Source of the DNA: Lysobacteraceae bacterium | GTDB lineage: Bacteria > Pseudomonadota > Gammaproteobacteria > Xanthomonadales > Xanthomonadaceae | DNA length: 64,000 nucleotides | NCBI GenBank assembly: GCA_031263725.1 | Contig: JAISFF010000053.1 | Coordinates: 1 to 64,000 of the forward strand | Direction: 5' to 3' | In this document: piece by piece, positions 7,368 to 15,673 of the stretch | How positions within the stretch are numbered: position 1 is the first letter of the stretch | Layout of the letters: each line of letters starts with the position of its first letter | Translations under genes and position numbers: made by a program | The notes under the pieces: model-generated | Told to the model about the DNA's origin: nothing | The model's input: the letters and a program-made list of their open reading frames with translations, nothing else | Database searches by the model: none

Positions 7368-8476
7368 AATTCGCCACCGTTCCGGAACTGCTGGAAGAAA
7401 TACGCGCCGGCCGCATGGTCGTGATCGTCGATGACGAGGATCGCGAGAACGAAGGCGACCTGGTGATGGCGGCGGAAATGGTCAAGCCGCAGGACATCAA
7501 CTTCATGGTCACCCACGGCCGCGGCCTGGTCTGCCTGCCGCTGACCCGCGCGCGCTGCGCGCAGCTGGGCCTGGCCCCGATGGTGCAGGCCAACACCTCG
7601 CAGTTCCATACCAACTTCACCATCAGCATCGAGGCCGCCGAAGGCGTCACCACCGGCATCTCCGCCTACGACCGCGCACACACCATCCGCACCGCCGTGC
7701 GCCCCGACGCCAAGGCTTCGGACCTGAGCCAGCCCGGCCATATCTTTCCGTTGATCGCCCAGCCCGGCGGCGTGCTGACCCGCGCCGGACACACCGAGGC
7801 CAGCGTCGACCTGTCCATGCTGGCGGGCCTGGAGCCGGCCGCCGTGCTGGTCGAGATCCTCAATGCCGATGGCACCATGGCGCGGCGTCCGGAACTGGAA
7901 GTGTTCGCGCGCGAGCACGGCCTGAAGATCGGCTCGATCGCGGACCTGATCGCCTACCGCCTGGAAACCGAACACACCATCGAACGCATCGACGAGCGCG
8001 ATATCGAAACCGATTTCGGTCCGTTCCGGCTGCTCACCTACCGCGACCGGATCGCGCACGACCTGCACTTCGCCCTGGTGCGCGGCCAGCCCGATGCCGG
8101 AACGCCCACCCTGGTCAGGGTACAGGTGGAAAACCCCCTGTCCGACCAGTTGCACTGGCGACGCGAGGATTTCGGCATTTCCAGCAGCGACGCCCTGCGC
8201 GCCATCGCTGCCCAGGGCAGCGGCGTACTGGTCATGCTGTCCGAACCGCACGACAACGCCACGCTGCTGGCAAGGCTGCGGGCGGTACCGGAGGAAGGCG
8301 CCAGGAAAAAGGATTCCGGACAGTGGCGACGCAACGGCGCCGGCGCGCAGATACTGGCCGATACCGGACTGGGCAAACTGCGCGTGCTGGGTACGCCGCG
8401 CCGACAGATCGGCCTGGCCGGTTTCGGCTTGGACGTGGTCGAATATGTCGCGCTGACCGATATCGTCTCAGGCTGA
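7364..8476 (+). CDS. ribBA: 3,4-dihydroxy-2-butanone-4-phosphate synthase with degenerate GTP cyclohydrolase II domain
   Basis: Residues 1 to about 205 are a complete Rib[17 protein letters not shown] metal/substrate loop, then [11 protein letters not shown], the segment [20 protein letters not shown], and GHTEASVDL. Residues from about 210 to 370 align with GTP cyclohydrolase II in order and length, but the zinc site is gone. Where active enzymes have GECLTGDxFGSxRCDCG, this protein reads [17 protein letters not shown], with no cysteine. The second domain should therefore not open GTP, and a separate ribA is expected elsewhere. ATGA overlap with ribE; FMN-riboswitch regulated. Confidence 0.93.
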   Translation: MKFATVPELLEEIRAGRMVVIVDDEDRENEGDLVMAAEMVKPQDINFMVTHGRGLVCLPLTRARCAQLGLAPMVQANTSQFHTNFTISIEAAEGVTTGISAYDRAHTIRTAVRPDAKASDLSQPGHIFPLIAQPGGVLTRAGHTEASVDLSMLAGLEPAAVLVEILNADGTMARRPELEVFAREHGLKIGSIADLIAYRLETEHTIERIDERDIETDFGPFRLLTYRDRIAHDLHFALVRGQPDAGTPTLVRVQVENPLSDQLHWRREDFGISSSDALRAIAAQGSGVLVMLSEPHDNATLLARLRAVPEEGARKKDSGQWRRNGAGAQILADTGLGKLRVLGTPRRQIGLAGFGLDVVEYVALTDIVSG

Positions 8477-8496
8477 AACGCACGCCAAACGAAAGA

Positions 8497-8526
8497 CGCG
8501 CCGGTGGCATCCGGCGCGCCCTTTCT
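8497..8526 (+). terminator. Rho-independent terminator after ribBA
   Basis: A perfect 8-bp stem CGCGCCGG/CCGGCGCG (8497-8504, 8511-8518) with a six-base loop, followed by a short T-rich run (CCCTTTCT). It lies 20 bases behind the ribBA stop and separates ribE-ribBA from ribH. Confidence 0.7.
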
Positions 8527-8944
8527 GTCGCTCGAAAAACGATCGCCGATGCCGGAGACAGGATCCGCGGCAAGGATTGTTCATATTTCGCGCGAGGAGG
8601 CGCACCGGTTGTTTTCCGAATCCCTCGACAGCCGCATCGATCGCGACAAGGCTGGAAGCGGCCGGTTTCGAGCCCGGCCGGCCGCAAGCGAGGAATTGCC
8701 GGCTCAAGGAACCGGACGATGCGTCGTTCGAATGCCAGGCGACAGGGCAACCGATCGAATACCCCTTCAGACAGCATCATGAGCTGGGACAAATGCGGCT
8801 GGATCTGAACGGCGGGCGCTGGCAACCGCATCTCCCTGCCGATGTCCACACCCAAGGCTCCCGATCGAGCGATACCGCGATGATCCGGATCACCCGTTCC
8901 CGGTGCTTGCTACACTGTAGCGTCCCAATGGCATTGCTGAATCC
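8527..8944. other. Intergenic region before ribH
   Basis: About 420 bases between the terminator and ribH. Several short frames are open on both strands but none carries a motif. The ribH promoter probably lies at the downstream end, where GCTACACTGTAGCGTC (about 8910-8925) contains the small palindrome GCTACACTGTAGC. Confidence 0.4.
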
Positions 8945-9412
8945 ATGACCCAATACCAAGGCGATCTGCGCTGTCCCGAAGATGCGCGTTTGGCGATTCT
9001 CGTCAGCCGCTGGAACGCCCGCATTACCGATGCGTTGCTGGACGGTGCGCTCCGCGCCCTGGCCGATCACGGCGTCCCGGAAGACGCGGTCGACGTGGTG
9101 CGCCTGCCCGGGGCATGGGAACTGCCGGTGGCGGCGGCGCGCCTGGCCGCCGCTGGTCAACATGCCGCGATCCTGGCGCTGGGCTGCGTGATCCGTGGCG
9201 ATACCCGTCATTACGAACAGGTCGCCGACGGCTGCGCGGAGGGCCTGATGCGGGTCGCGCTGGATTTCGGCGTGCCCGTGCTCAACGGCGTGCTGGCGGT
9301 GGAGCGTTTCGAGGATGCCGAGGCCCGCGCCGGCGGCCGTGCCGGCAACAAAGGCGAGGAAGTCGCCGTCACCGCGCTGGCAATGGCCGACCTGATGGAG
9401 CGGCTGCCATGA
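8945..9412 (+). CDS. ribH: 6,7-dimethyl-8-ribityllumazine synthase
   Basis: It forms lumazine from the pyrimidine and butanone phosphate, the penultimate step of riboflavin synthesis. The 155 residues contain the substrate loops [32 protein letters not shown] and [25 protein letters not shown]. They also contain [31 protein letters not shown] with the catalytic region. The stop overlaps the nusB ATG by four bases. Unlike ribE-ribBA it has no riboswitch immediately upstream and appears to be in a separate transcript with nusB and thiL. Confidence 0.95.
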   Translation: MTQYQGDLRCPEDARLAILVSRWNARITDALLDGALRALADHGVPEDAVDVVRLPGAWELPVAAARLAAAGQHAAILALGCVIRGDTRHYEQVADGCAEGLMRVALDFGVPVLNGVLAVERFEDAEARAGGRAGNKGEEVAVTALAMADLMERLP

Positions 9413-9894
9413 ACCGCCCGCCTCACAAGCGGGGCGGCAACGGCGTCGATCCGGTCCTGCGCGCGCGCGCGCGCCGGCGCGCATTGCAGGCGCTGTACGC
9501 CTGGCAGGTTTCCGGCGGCACCGCGCAACAGGTCATTGCCCAGTTCGCGCACGAACAGGCGCATGAAATCGCCGATCTGCTCTATTTCGAGGATCTGGTC
9601 CGGGGCGTGCTGCAACACCGCGCCACGCTGGACGAAGCGCTTGCCGAATATCTGGACCGCCCGGTCGAGGAAGTCGATCCGATCGAACGTGCCGTGCTGC
9701 GGCTGGCCGCCTACGAGCTGCGGCACCGCATCGACGTGCCTTATCGGGTCGTGCTGAACGAGGCGATCGAAATCGCCAAGCGTTTCGGTTCCGAGCATGG
9801 CCACACCTACGTCAACGGCGTGCTCGACCATGCTGCGGCCGCCTGGCGGCCGGTGGAGTTCCAGGCCGCCGCGCAGCGCGGCGGCCCGGCCTAG
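9409..9894 (+). CDS. nusB: Transcription antitermination factor NusB
   Basis: An RNA-binding factor of the NusB/NusE complex acting at boxA of rRNA operons. The all-helical fold is recognisable from [19 protein letters not shown] at the N-terminus, then [19 protein letters not shown] and [30 protein letters not shown]. The length of 161 is usual. It starts inside the ribH stop codon (ATGA), the standard ribH-nusB coupling in proteobacteria. Confidence 0.95.
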   Translation: MNRPPHKRGGNGVDPVLRARARRRALQALYAWQVSGGTAQQVIAQFAHEQAHEIADLLYFEDLVRGVLQHRATLDEALAEYLDRPVEEVDPIERAVLRLAAYELRHRIDVPYRVVLNEAIEIAKRFGSEHGHTYVNGVLDHAAAAWRPVEFQAAAQRGGPA

Positions 9895-9957
9895 GATGGA
9901 CGGCCGGCGGAAAGCGCGCCTTTCGCCACATTCCCGTTTCCCGCGAGAAACCCACGC

Positions 9958-10929
9958 ATGAGCCTGGCCGAATTCGATCTGATCGAACATATTCGCCGAC
10001 GCCTGCCCGCACGCGACGATGTGGTACTGGGCATCGGCGACGATGCCGCCCTGCTGCGCCTCCCCGAAAGCCGTCAATTGGCGGTCACCGCAGATACGCT
10101 GAATGCCGGCGTGCATTTCCCCCACGCCACCGCCCCGGCCGATATCGGCTGGAAAGCACTGGCGGTCAACCTGTCCGACCTGGCCGCCATGGGCGCGCAA
10201 CCCGCCTGGTGCACGCTGGCGCTGTCGTTGCCCAAGGCCGATCCGGACTGGCTGGACGCATTCATTGATGGTTTCCTGGAGCTGGCCCTGCTGCACCGGA
10301 CAGCCCTGGTCGGCGGCGACACCACGCGCGGCCCGTTGTCGATCTCGGTGACTGCGGTGGGGTGGGTCGAGCCCGGCAAGGCGCTGCGTCGCGATGGAGC
10401 GCAGCCCGGTGACGATGTCTGGGTCACCGGTACGCTGGGCGACGCGGCAGCGGCCCTGCGGCTGTGGCAGGCCGGACTCCCGGCGCCGGATGCGCTGATG
10501 GCGCGACTGGACCGGCCGACCCCGCGCGTCGAGACCGGCCGCACGCTCAACGCCATCGCCCATGCCTGTATCGACCTGTCCGACGGATTGCTGGCCGACC
10601 TCGGGCATATCTGTACGCGCAGCAGCGTAGCCGCCGAGATCGAACTGGATGCGCTGCCAGCTTCGGACACATTGCGCGAACATTTCGATCAATCCACCCG
10701 CTGGCAATTGCAGACCGGCGGCGGCGACGATTATGAGCTGTGCTTCACCGCGCCGGCGCAGGCGCGCGACGCGATCGCGGCCCTGGCGCGGGAAGGTGCG
10801 GCAAGCGTTTCGCGCATCGGCCGGCTCGTCGCCGGCGCGGGTATCCGCGCATTCGACGCGAATGGCGGGTGCTGGCATCCCGAACGCGCCGGATACGAAC
10901 ATTTTTTCCGAACCGATCCGGCGGTATAG
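9958..10929 (+). CDS. thiL: Thiamine-monophosphate kinase
   Basis: An AIR-synthase-related kinase making thiamine pyrophosphate. The 323 residues begin with MSLAEFDLIEHIRRR and the ATP/Mg loop VLGIGDDAALLRLP. Also present are AVTADTLNAGVHFP, GWKALAVNLSDLAAMGAQP, VGGDTTRGPLSISVTAVG and CIDLSDGLLADLGHI, and near the end the GGGDDYELCFT motif. It follows nusB by 63 bases, the usual order in this group. No anomalies. Confidence 0.95.
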   Translation: MSLAEFDLIEHIRRRLPARDDVVLGIGDDAALLRLPESRQLAVTADTLNAGVHFPHATAPADIGWKALAVNLSDLAAMGAQPAWCTLALSLPKADPDWLDAFIDGFLELALLHRTALVGGDTTRGPLSISVTAVGWVEPGKALRRDGAQPGDDVWVTGTLGDAAAALRLWQAGLPAPDALMARLDRPTPRVETGRTLNAIAHACIDLSDGLLADLGHICTRSSVAAEIELDALPASDTLREHFDQSTRWQLQTGGGDDYELCFTAPAQARDAIAALAREGAASVSRIGRLVAGAGIRAFDANGGCWHPERAGYEHFFRTDPAV

Positions 10930-11008
10930 TGGAAACGGGCGCCGGAGTACCGATTCCGGTCCGCCGATCCAATCCGCACAACGGCCAGACCATCGCAGGA
11001 GACGCAGC

Positions 11009-11455
11009 ATGTACAAGCGAATACTGATTGCAACGGACGGTTCGGAGCTCGCCCGCAAAGGGCTGGAGCACGGCTTGAGCCTGGCCAGGAACATCGGCTC
11101 GGAAGTGCTGATCATCACCGTCTCCGAACCGTGGATGCCCGGATTCGGCGATGCGCTGGCATGGAACGTGGGCTCGAACATGGTCGACGATTACCGCAAG
11201 ACCAACGAGGACGCCGCGCGCAAAATCCTCGAAGAGGCCGCCACGATGGCGATAGAGGCCGGCGTGACGCATCGGATCCAGCACGTGCCGGACCGCTATC
11301 CCGCCGAAGCCATCATCGAGACGGCCGAGGCCGAAAACAGCGATCTGATCGTGATGGCATCGCATGGCCGCCGCGGACTGGGACGCCTGCTGCTCGGCAG
11401 CCAGACCAATGCCGTATTGCCGCAGAGCAAGATTCCGGTATTGGTGATCCGCTGA
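11009..11455 (+). CDS. Universal stress protein (first of tandem pair)
   Basis: UspA-fold protein of 148 residues. It starts MYKRILIATDGSELARKGLEHG and carries the ATP-binding signature typical of nucleotide-binding Usps near the end (ASHGRRGLGRLLLGSQTNAVLPQSKIPVLVIR, G-2x-G-9x-G-S/T pattern). Preceded by GGAG 10 bases upstream. The next gene is a clear paralogue 215 bases downstream in the same orientation. Function is likely stress adaptation via ATP binding; the exact role is unknown. Confidence 0.9.
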   Translation: MYKRILIATDGSELARKGLEHGLSLARNIGSEVLIITVSEPWMPGFGDALAWNVGSNMVDDYRKTNEDAARKILEEAATMAIEAGVTHRIQHVPDRYPAEAIIETAEAENSDLIVMASHGRRGLGRLLLGSQTNAVLPQSKIPVLVIR

Positions 11456-11670
11456 CGGGATTCGCCATTCCGGCAAGTTCCACTGCCGTGGCATGACCGG
11501 GGATACGCATGAAGGAGGTCCATCGGGCCTCGTCGTTTCCGATCCATCGTGACGGGTGGAATCATGCGTCCGCCAGTTCCGTCGCAACCGCCTGCGCACC
11601 CCCGTCTCCATGTCCCGATCGCTCCGTGCTGCCCGTGTCGTTCTCTCCCCCCGACCCAACGGAATAAGCC

Positions 11671-12117
11671 ATGTTCCAAAGAATCCTTATCGCAACCGAC
11701 GGCTCCAGACTCGCCGGCAAAGGCGTCGACGAAGGCGTGAAGCTGGCTGCGCAGCTCAAGGCGCAGGTGGTTTTCCTGTTCGTCACCGAACCCTGGGCGC
11801 CGGGTTTCGACGAGGCCGTGGCATGGAGTCCGAATTCGATCGTGCTCGCCGAGTACGAGAAGGCCAACAACGAGCTGGCCGGCAAGGTGCTGGGCGTGGC
11901 CGAGGCCAAGGCCGAAGCGGCGGGCGTCGCCCGCAAGACGCTGCATCTGTCCGATCGCTATGCGGCCGATGCGATCATCGAGACATCTTCGAAAGAAAAC
12001 ATCGATCTGGTGGTCATGGCGTCGCACGGCCGGCGCGGGCTGGGCAAGATCCTGCTGGGCAGCCAGACCCAGATGGTGCTGACGCACAGCAAGATCCCGG
12101 TACTGGTCATCCGCTGA
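11671..12117 (+). CDS. Universal stress protein (second of tandem pair)
   Basis: Same length (148) and plan as the preceding gene: MFQRILIATDGSRLAGKGVDEG at the start, ASHGRRGLGKILLGSQTQMVLTHSKIPVLVIR at the end. The middle region differs more, indicating an older tandem duplication. The ATP-binding Gly pattern is intact. A 215-bp spacer before it suggests it may have its own promoter. A strong hairpin follows at 12141. Confidence 0.9.
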   Translation: MFQRILIATDGSRLAGKGVDEGVKLAAQLKAQVVFLFVTEPWAPGFDEAVAWSPNSIVLAEYEKANNELAGKVLGVAEAKAEAAGVARKTLHLSDRYAADAIIETSSKENIDLVVMASHGRRGLGKILLGSQTQMVLTHSKIPVLVIR

Positions 12118-12140
12118 TGCGGCGGCATTCCGATCGTTCG

Positions 12141-12167
12141 CAGGCCCGGCTTCGTCCGGGCCTGTTT
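12141..12167 (+). terminator. Terminator after the usp pair
   Basis: Perfect 9-bp stem CAGGCCCGG/CCGGGCCTG with a CTTCGT loop followed by TTT. The 290 bases from here to the end of mntP hold no supported gene. Confidence 0.65.
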
Positions 12168-12458
12168 CCGTTCCGCTCCCGTCTTGCCCCGGCTCGGCAC
12201 GGTTGACTCGACAGATCCAGGCAAACGCTTGCCGCAGTGATGGTCATTCAGGTATGGGCCATCGTCAGCAAAGAAGAAGAAAACGGCAAAAAATGCGGTT
12301 CCGGCCGGCATTCGACCTTGCCGCGGACATCATTGCCGCCGCCCGCCGCCGAACAGAAAGCGCCCGCATGACCGGGCCGCGAACAAGGATCCGATCCCCC
12401 TGGACCACCGGAAGACCCTCGCCCTCCCCGGCAGTCTTTTCATCGATTCACATGGAAA

Positions 12459-13028
12459 TCAGGCGGCGCCGGTCAGATGCTCGTACAGGATGACCGCGCC
12501 GATCGCGATCAGGATGATGCCGCCGACCATTTCGGCGCGCTTGCCGACCAGGACGCCCAGCGCGCGGCCAAGCATGATGCCGATGGTGACCATGGTGAAG
12601 GTGCACAGCGCGATCACCAGTGCCACGACCAGGATACCGACCTCCAGGAACGCCAGCGTCACGCCGATCGCCATCGCGTCGATGCTGGTGGCAAAGCCGG
12701 TGACGGCCAATCCCCAGAAGCCGTTGCGCGCCGCCGGTTCCGCTTCCTCCGCTTCCGGCTGGAAGCTGGCGTGGATCATGTGCACGCCCAGCGCCAGCAA
12801 CACGACAAAGGCGATCCAATGATCCCAGGCGGCGATGTAATGCGACGCCGCGACGCCCAGCAGCCAACCGATCAACGGCGTCAGCCCTTCGATCACTCCG
12901 AAGATCAGGCCCGCCCGCAGCGCTTCCGGCAGGCGCGGACGCTGCATCGCCGCACCCTTGCCCACGGCCGCGGCGAAGGCATCGGTCGACATGGCCAGGC
13001 CGATCAGGATTATCGAAAAGGGACTCAT
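12459..13028 (-). CDS. mntP: Manganese efflux pump MntP
   Basis: An inner-membrane Mn(II) exporter of the DUF204 family. The start at 13028 gives 189 residues, the family length, with six predicted helices. Key acidic residues are present: Asp16 in [15 protein letters not shown] and the second repeat's [13 protein letters not shown], with [14 protein letters not shown]-like [13 protein letters not shown] between. It sits directly behind a yybP-ykoY Mn riboswitch, which independently supports the function. Confidence 0.95.
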   Translation of the reverse strand: MSPFSIILIGLAMSTDAFAAAVGKGAAMQRPRLPEALRAGLIFGVIEGLTPLIGWLLGVAASHYIAAWDHWIAFVVLLALGVHMIHASFQPEAEEAEPAARNGFWGLAVTGFATSIDAMAIGVTLAFLEVGILVVALVIALCTFTMVTIGIMLGRALGVLVGKRAEMVGGIILIAIGAVILYEHLTGAA

Positions 13029-13079
13029 ATCGCGACTCCGGGCTGGGCATGACCACGGCATGCCCGGCGCCCAACCTCC

Positions 13080-13198
13080 CGCCCCGGCACACCGTTGGTC
13101 TCGCCAATCCGAAGATGTCCACGCCATGGCCGATACGGACCAAGCATGTTGACGCGGACGCTTTCCATCGCGGAAAGCAGGCTACTCCCCAAGGGGCG
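13080..13198 (-). promoter_or_regulatory. Manganese riboswitch (yybP-ykoY family) of mntP
   Basis: Reading the minus strand, the element opens with P1 strand CGCCCC, then GGGGAGTAGCCTGC. A variable hairpin (CTTTCC...GGAAAG) is followed by CGTCAACATGC and, after a second arm, GGCGAGACC. It closes with GGGGCG, which pairs with the first strand. GGGGAGTAGC, the CAACATRC loop and GGCGAGACC are the hallmark pieces of the yybP-ykoY aptamer as known from E. coli mntP. It ends about 50 bases before the mntP ATG. A GGGCATG/CATGCCC hairpin between them could be the expression platform. Confidence 0.9.
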
Positions 13199-13255
13199 CA
13201 CAGGTTACCACACCGCCGCCGGCCGAATCCGTCGCCCGCAGAACGGCACGGCCGA

Positions 13256-15121
13256 TCAGGCGTTTTCCTGCGCCGCTGCCTCGCCCGCGTCGCTATCCGA
13301 CTCCAGGAATCCACCGGATTGCCGGCGCCAGAGCTGCGCATACAACCCCTGCTTTTCCAGCAGTTCCTCGTGCGTGCCCTGTTCGACGATATGTCCCTGG
13401 TCCATCACGATCAGCCGGTCCAGCGCTGCGATGGTCGACAGCCGGTGCGCAATCGCGATCACCGTCTTGTTCTCCATCAGCTGATAGAGATTTTCCTGGA
13501 TCACCGCCTCCACTTCCGAATCCAGCGCCGAGGTGGCCTCGTCCAGAATCAGGATCGGCGCATCCTTCAGCAACACGCGCGCGATCGCGATGCGCTGCCG
13601 CTGACCGCCCGACAGTTTGACTCCGCGCTCGCCCACATAGGCGTCGTAACCGCGCCGGCCCCCGCTATCCACCAGTTGACGGACGAAACCGTCGGCACGC
13701 GCATGCTTCGCCGCCTCGACCATCTCTTCCTCAGTCGCGTCCGGGCGGCCGTACAGCAGGTTTTCCCGCACCGTCCGATGCAGCAACGAAGTGTCCTGCG
13801 TCACCACGCCGATATTGGCGCGCAGCGAATCCTGCCGCACCGTGGCGATATCGACACCATCGACGGAAATCACGCCGCCCTCGCGATCGTAGAAGCGCAG
13901 CAGCAGATTCACCAGCGTGGACTTGCCGGCGCCGGAACGCCCGACCACGCCCACCTTTTCTCCCGGCCGGATATGCAGCGAAAGATCATCGATGACACCG
14001 CCGTGTTTGCCGTAATGAAAGCGGACATGATCGAAACGGATATCGCCCTTGACCTTGCCGACCGGCCCGGCATCCCTGACATCCTCCACCACCGACGGCA
14101 ACGACAGCGAATTGATGCCGTCCTGCACCGTGCCGATGTTTTCGAACAGCGCCGTCATCTCCCACATGATCCATTGCGACATGCCCAACAGACGCAGCGC
14201 GAAAGCGATGCCCACCGCGATCGCACCGACCGACACCAGTCCGTGCATCCACAGGCCGATACCCAATGCCGTCACGCCGAACAACAGCAGCATGTTCAAT
14301 ACCAGATTGCTGAAATCGATCAGCGTCACCAGCCGCATCTGCCGGTGCACGGTCTGCATGAAGCCGTCCATCGCATCGTGCGCATAGTTCTCCTCGTACG
14401 AGGAGTGCGAGAACAGCTTGACCGTGGCGATGTTGGTATAGCTGTCGACGATGCGGCCGGTCATCCGCGCGCGCGCATCCGCCTGGTCCTGCGCCACCCG
14501 ATTGAGCCGCGGAATGAAATACCGCAGCAGGCCGGTATAGATGACCACCCACGCCACGAACGGCATCATCAGCCGCCAGTCCGCCGCCGCCGCCACGATC
14601 AACGCGCCAGTGAAATACACCAGAACGTAATTGCCGACATCCAGCAGCTTGATGACGGTTTCGCGCACCGCCAGCGAGGTCTGCAACAGTTTGGCGGCGA
14701 TGCGTCCGGCAAATTCGTCCTGGAAATAGCTCATCGACTGCCGCAGCAGGTAACGGTGCGCGCGCCAGCGTATCCGCATCGGGAAATTGCCGAGCAGGAC
14801 CTGATGGATGATGGTGGTGTTGAACAGGCCGATCAGCGGCATCGCCACCAGCACGACCACCGCCATCACAGCGAATATCCAGCCTTCCTGCGCCATGAAG
14901 GTCTCCGGCGTATGCCCGGAAAGCCGGTCGACGATGGAACCGGTGAACGAATACAGCATTACCTCGGTGATCGCGATCGCCGCCGACAGCAACGCCATCA
15001 GCACCAGCCACTTCTCCGAGCCGCGCACGAAATAACGGCAGAATGCATAAAGCGATCTGGGCGGTTGTGTTGGCGGATCGTCCGGATAGGGATCCAGCCG
15101 GGTTTCAAACCAGCGGAACAT
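13256..15121 (-). CDS. ABC transporter, fused permease and ATPase (exporter type)
   Basis: A half-size ABC exporter of 621 residues. The start at 15121 (MFRWFETRLDPYP) is preferred; the frame is open to 15196 but those residues look non-coding. The N-terminal transmembrane domain spans about 45-330 (six helices). The nucleotide-binding domain has Walker A GRSGAGKST, Q-loop VVTQD, signature LSGGQRQR, Walker B ILILDEATS and H-loop AHRLS. The LYxFCRYFVRG start and overall plan resemble proteobacterial multidrug/lipid exporters of unknown substrate. It is upstream of the Mn riboswitch and mntP on the same strand, but a separate unit. Confidence 0.9.
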   Translation of the reverse strand: MFRWFETRLDPYPDDPPTQPPRSLYAFCRYFVRGSEKWLVLMALLSAAIAITEVMLYSFTGSIVDRLSGHTPETFMAQEGWIFAVMAVVVLVAMPLIGLFNTTIIHQVLLGNFPMRIRWRAHRYLLRQSMSYFQDEFAGRIAAKLLQTSLAVRETVIKLLDVGNYVLVYFTGALIVAAAADWRLMMPFVAWVVIYTGLLRYFIPRLNRVAQDQADARARMTGRIVDSYTNIATVKLFSHSSYEENYAHDAMDGFMQTVHRQMRLVTLIDFSNLVLNMLLLFGVTALGIGLWMHGLVSVGAIAVGIAFALRLLGMSQWIMWEMTALFENIGTVQDGINSLSLPSVVEDVRDAGPVGKVKGDIRFDHVRFHYGKHGGVIDDLSLHIRPGEKVGVVGRSGAGKSTLVNLLLRFYDREGGVISVDGVDIATVRQDSLRANIGVVTQDTSLLHRTVRENLLYGRPDATEEEMVEAAKHARADGFVRQLVDSGGRRGYDAYVGERGVKLSGGQRQRIAIARVLLKDAPILILDEATSALDSEVEAVIQENLYQLMENKTVIAIAHRLSTIAALDRLIVMDQGHIVEQGTHEELLEKQGLYAQLWRRQSGGFLESDSDAGEAAAQENA

Positions 15122-15281
15122 GGAAAACTTCCCGATCAATACAGGCTCGAAAACCTCCCTTCCCGAGGCGGGAGGTCTTCCGGATTGATTTCTCATTTCG
15201 AGGCATTCGACGCGGACATGACCCGTTCATGCGGGCTGGCCGCCATTCCAGCCCGATACGACCGGCGTCAACCGGCTCCGC

Positions 15282-15572
15282 TCACCACTTGTAGATCTGC
15301 CAGTACACTGGCGCCACACCATCCTTGTCGCTGTCCAGACGGCCGTCGCCATCCCGATCGTACAGATAGTAAGTGGCGCCCCTGACCGGAGTCACCTTGA
15401 CCATGCGCAACTGTCCAGCGACACGGTATTCCTCCACCTGATCGCCATTGTCGATGGTCCGGGTGGTGATATCGGCGTTGCGTACATCCACTGGATGGCC
15501 GCCATAGGAAGCGCAGCCGCCAAGCACCAGCAGCGAAGCCAGGACGGCAATCAGCAGGATCATGCGCGACAT
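15282..15572 (-). CDS. DUF2782-type lipoprotein
   Basis: A 96-residue lipoprotein. The start at 15572 has a GGAG 5-8 bases upstream; the ATG at 15584 is an alternative. The signal is MSRMILLIAVLASLLVLGGC with a lipobox ending in Cys20. The mature part contains TTRTIDNGDQVEEYRVAGQLRM..KVTPVRG..YYLYDRDGDGRLDSD, the pattern of DUF2782 proteins, which in Xanthomonas-type genomes are divergently placed next to polA, as here. Function unknown. Confidence 0.8.
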   Translation of the reverse strand: MSRMILLIAVLASLLVLGGCASYGGHPVDVRNADITTRTIDNGDQVEEYRVAGQLRMVKVTPVRGATYYLYDRDGDGRLDSDKDGVAPVYWQIYKW

Positions 15573-15639
15573 ACGGAACTCCATGACATATGTGATGCGC
15601 CAATTATGCGCCATGCCGGCGTGACTGTCCGTGAGCGAC

Positions 15640-15673
15640 GGGAACGTTCCCGGCAGGGCTGTAGAATCGCGGC
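15640..15673 (+). promoter_or_regulatory. Promoter region of polA
   Basis: A TAGAAT -10-like hexamer (15662-15667) ends six bases before the polA ATG, which would put transcription start at or next to the start codon. A 12-bp palindrome GGGAACGTTCCC (15640-15651) overlaps the -35 zone and is a possible operator. No good -35 hexamer is visible. Confidence 0.4.

Noticed and set aside
8504-8782. Forward ORF of 92 codons between ribBA and ribH
   Set aside because: It begins inside the ribBA terminator hairpin and has no recognisable protein features.
13049-15385. A 778-codon frame opposite mntP leader and the ABC transporter
   Set aside because: Arg/His/Gln-rich shadow of the ABC transporter gene; no domain.
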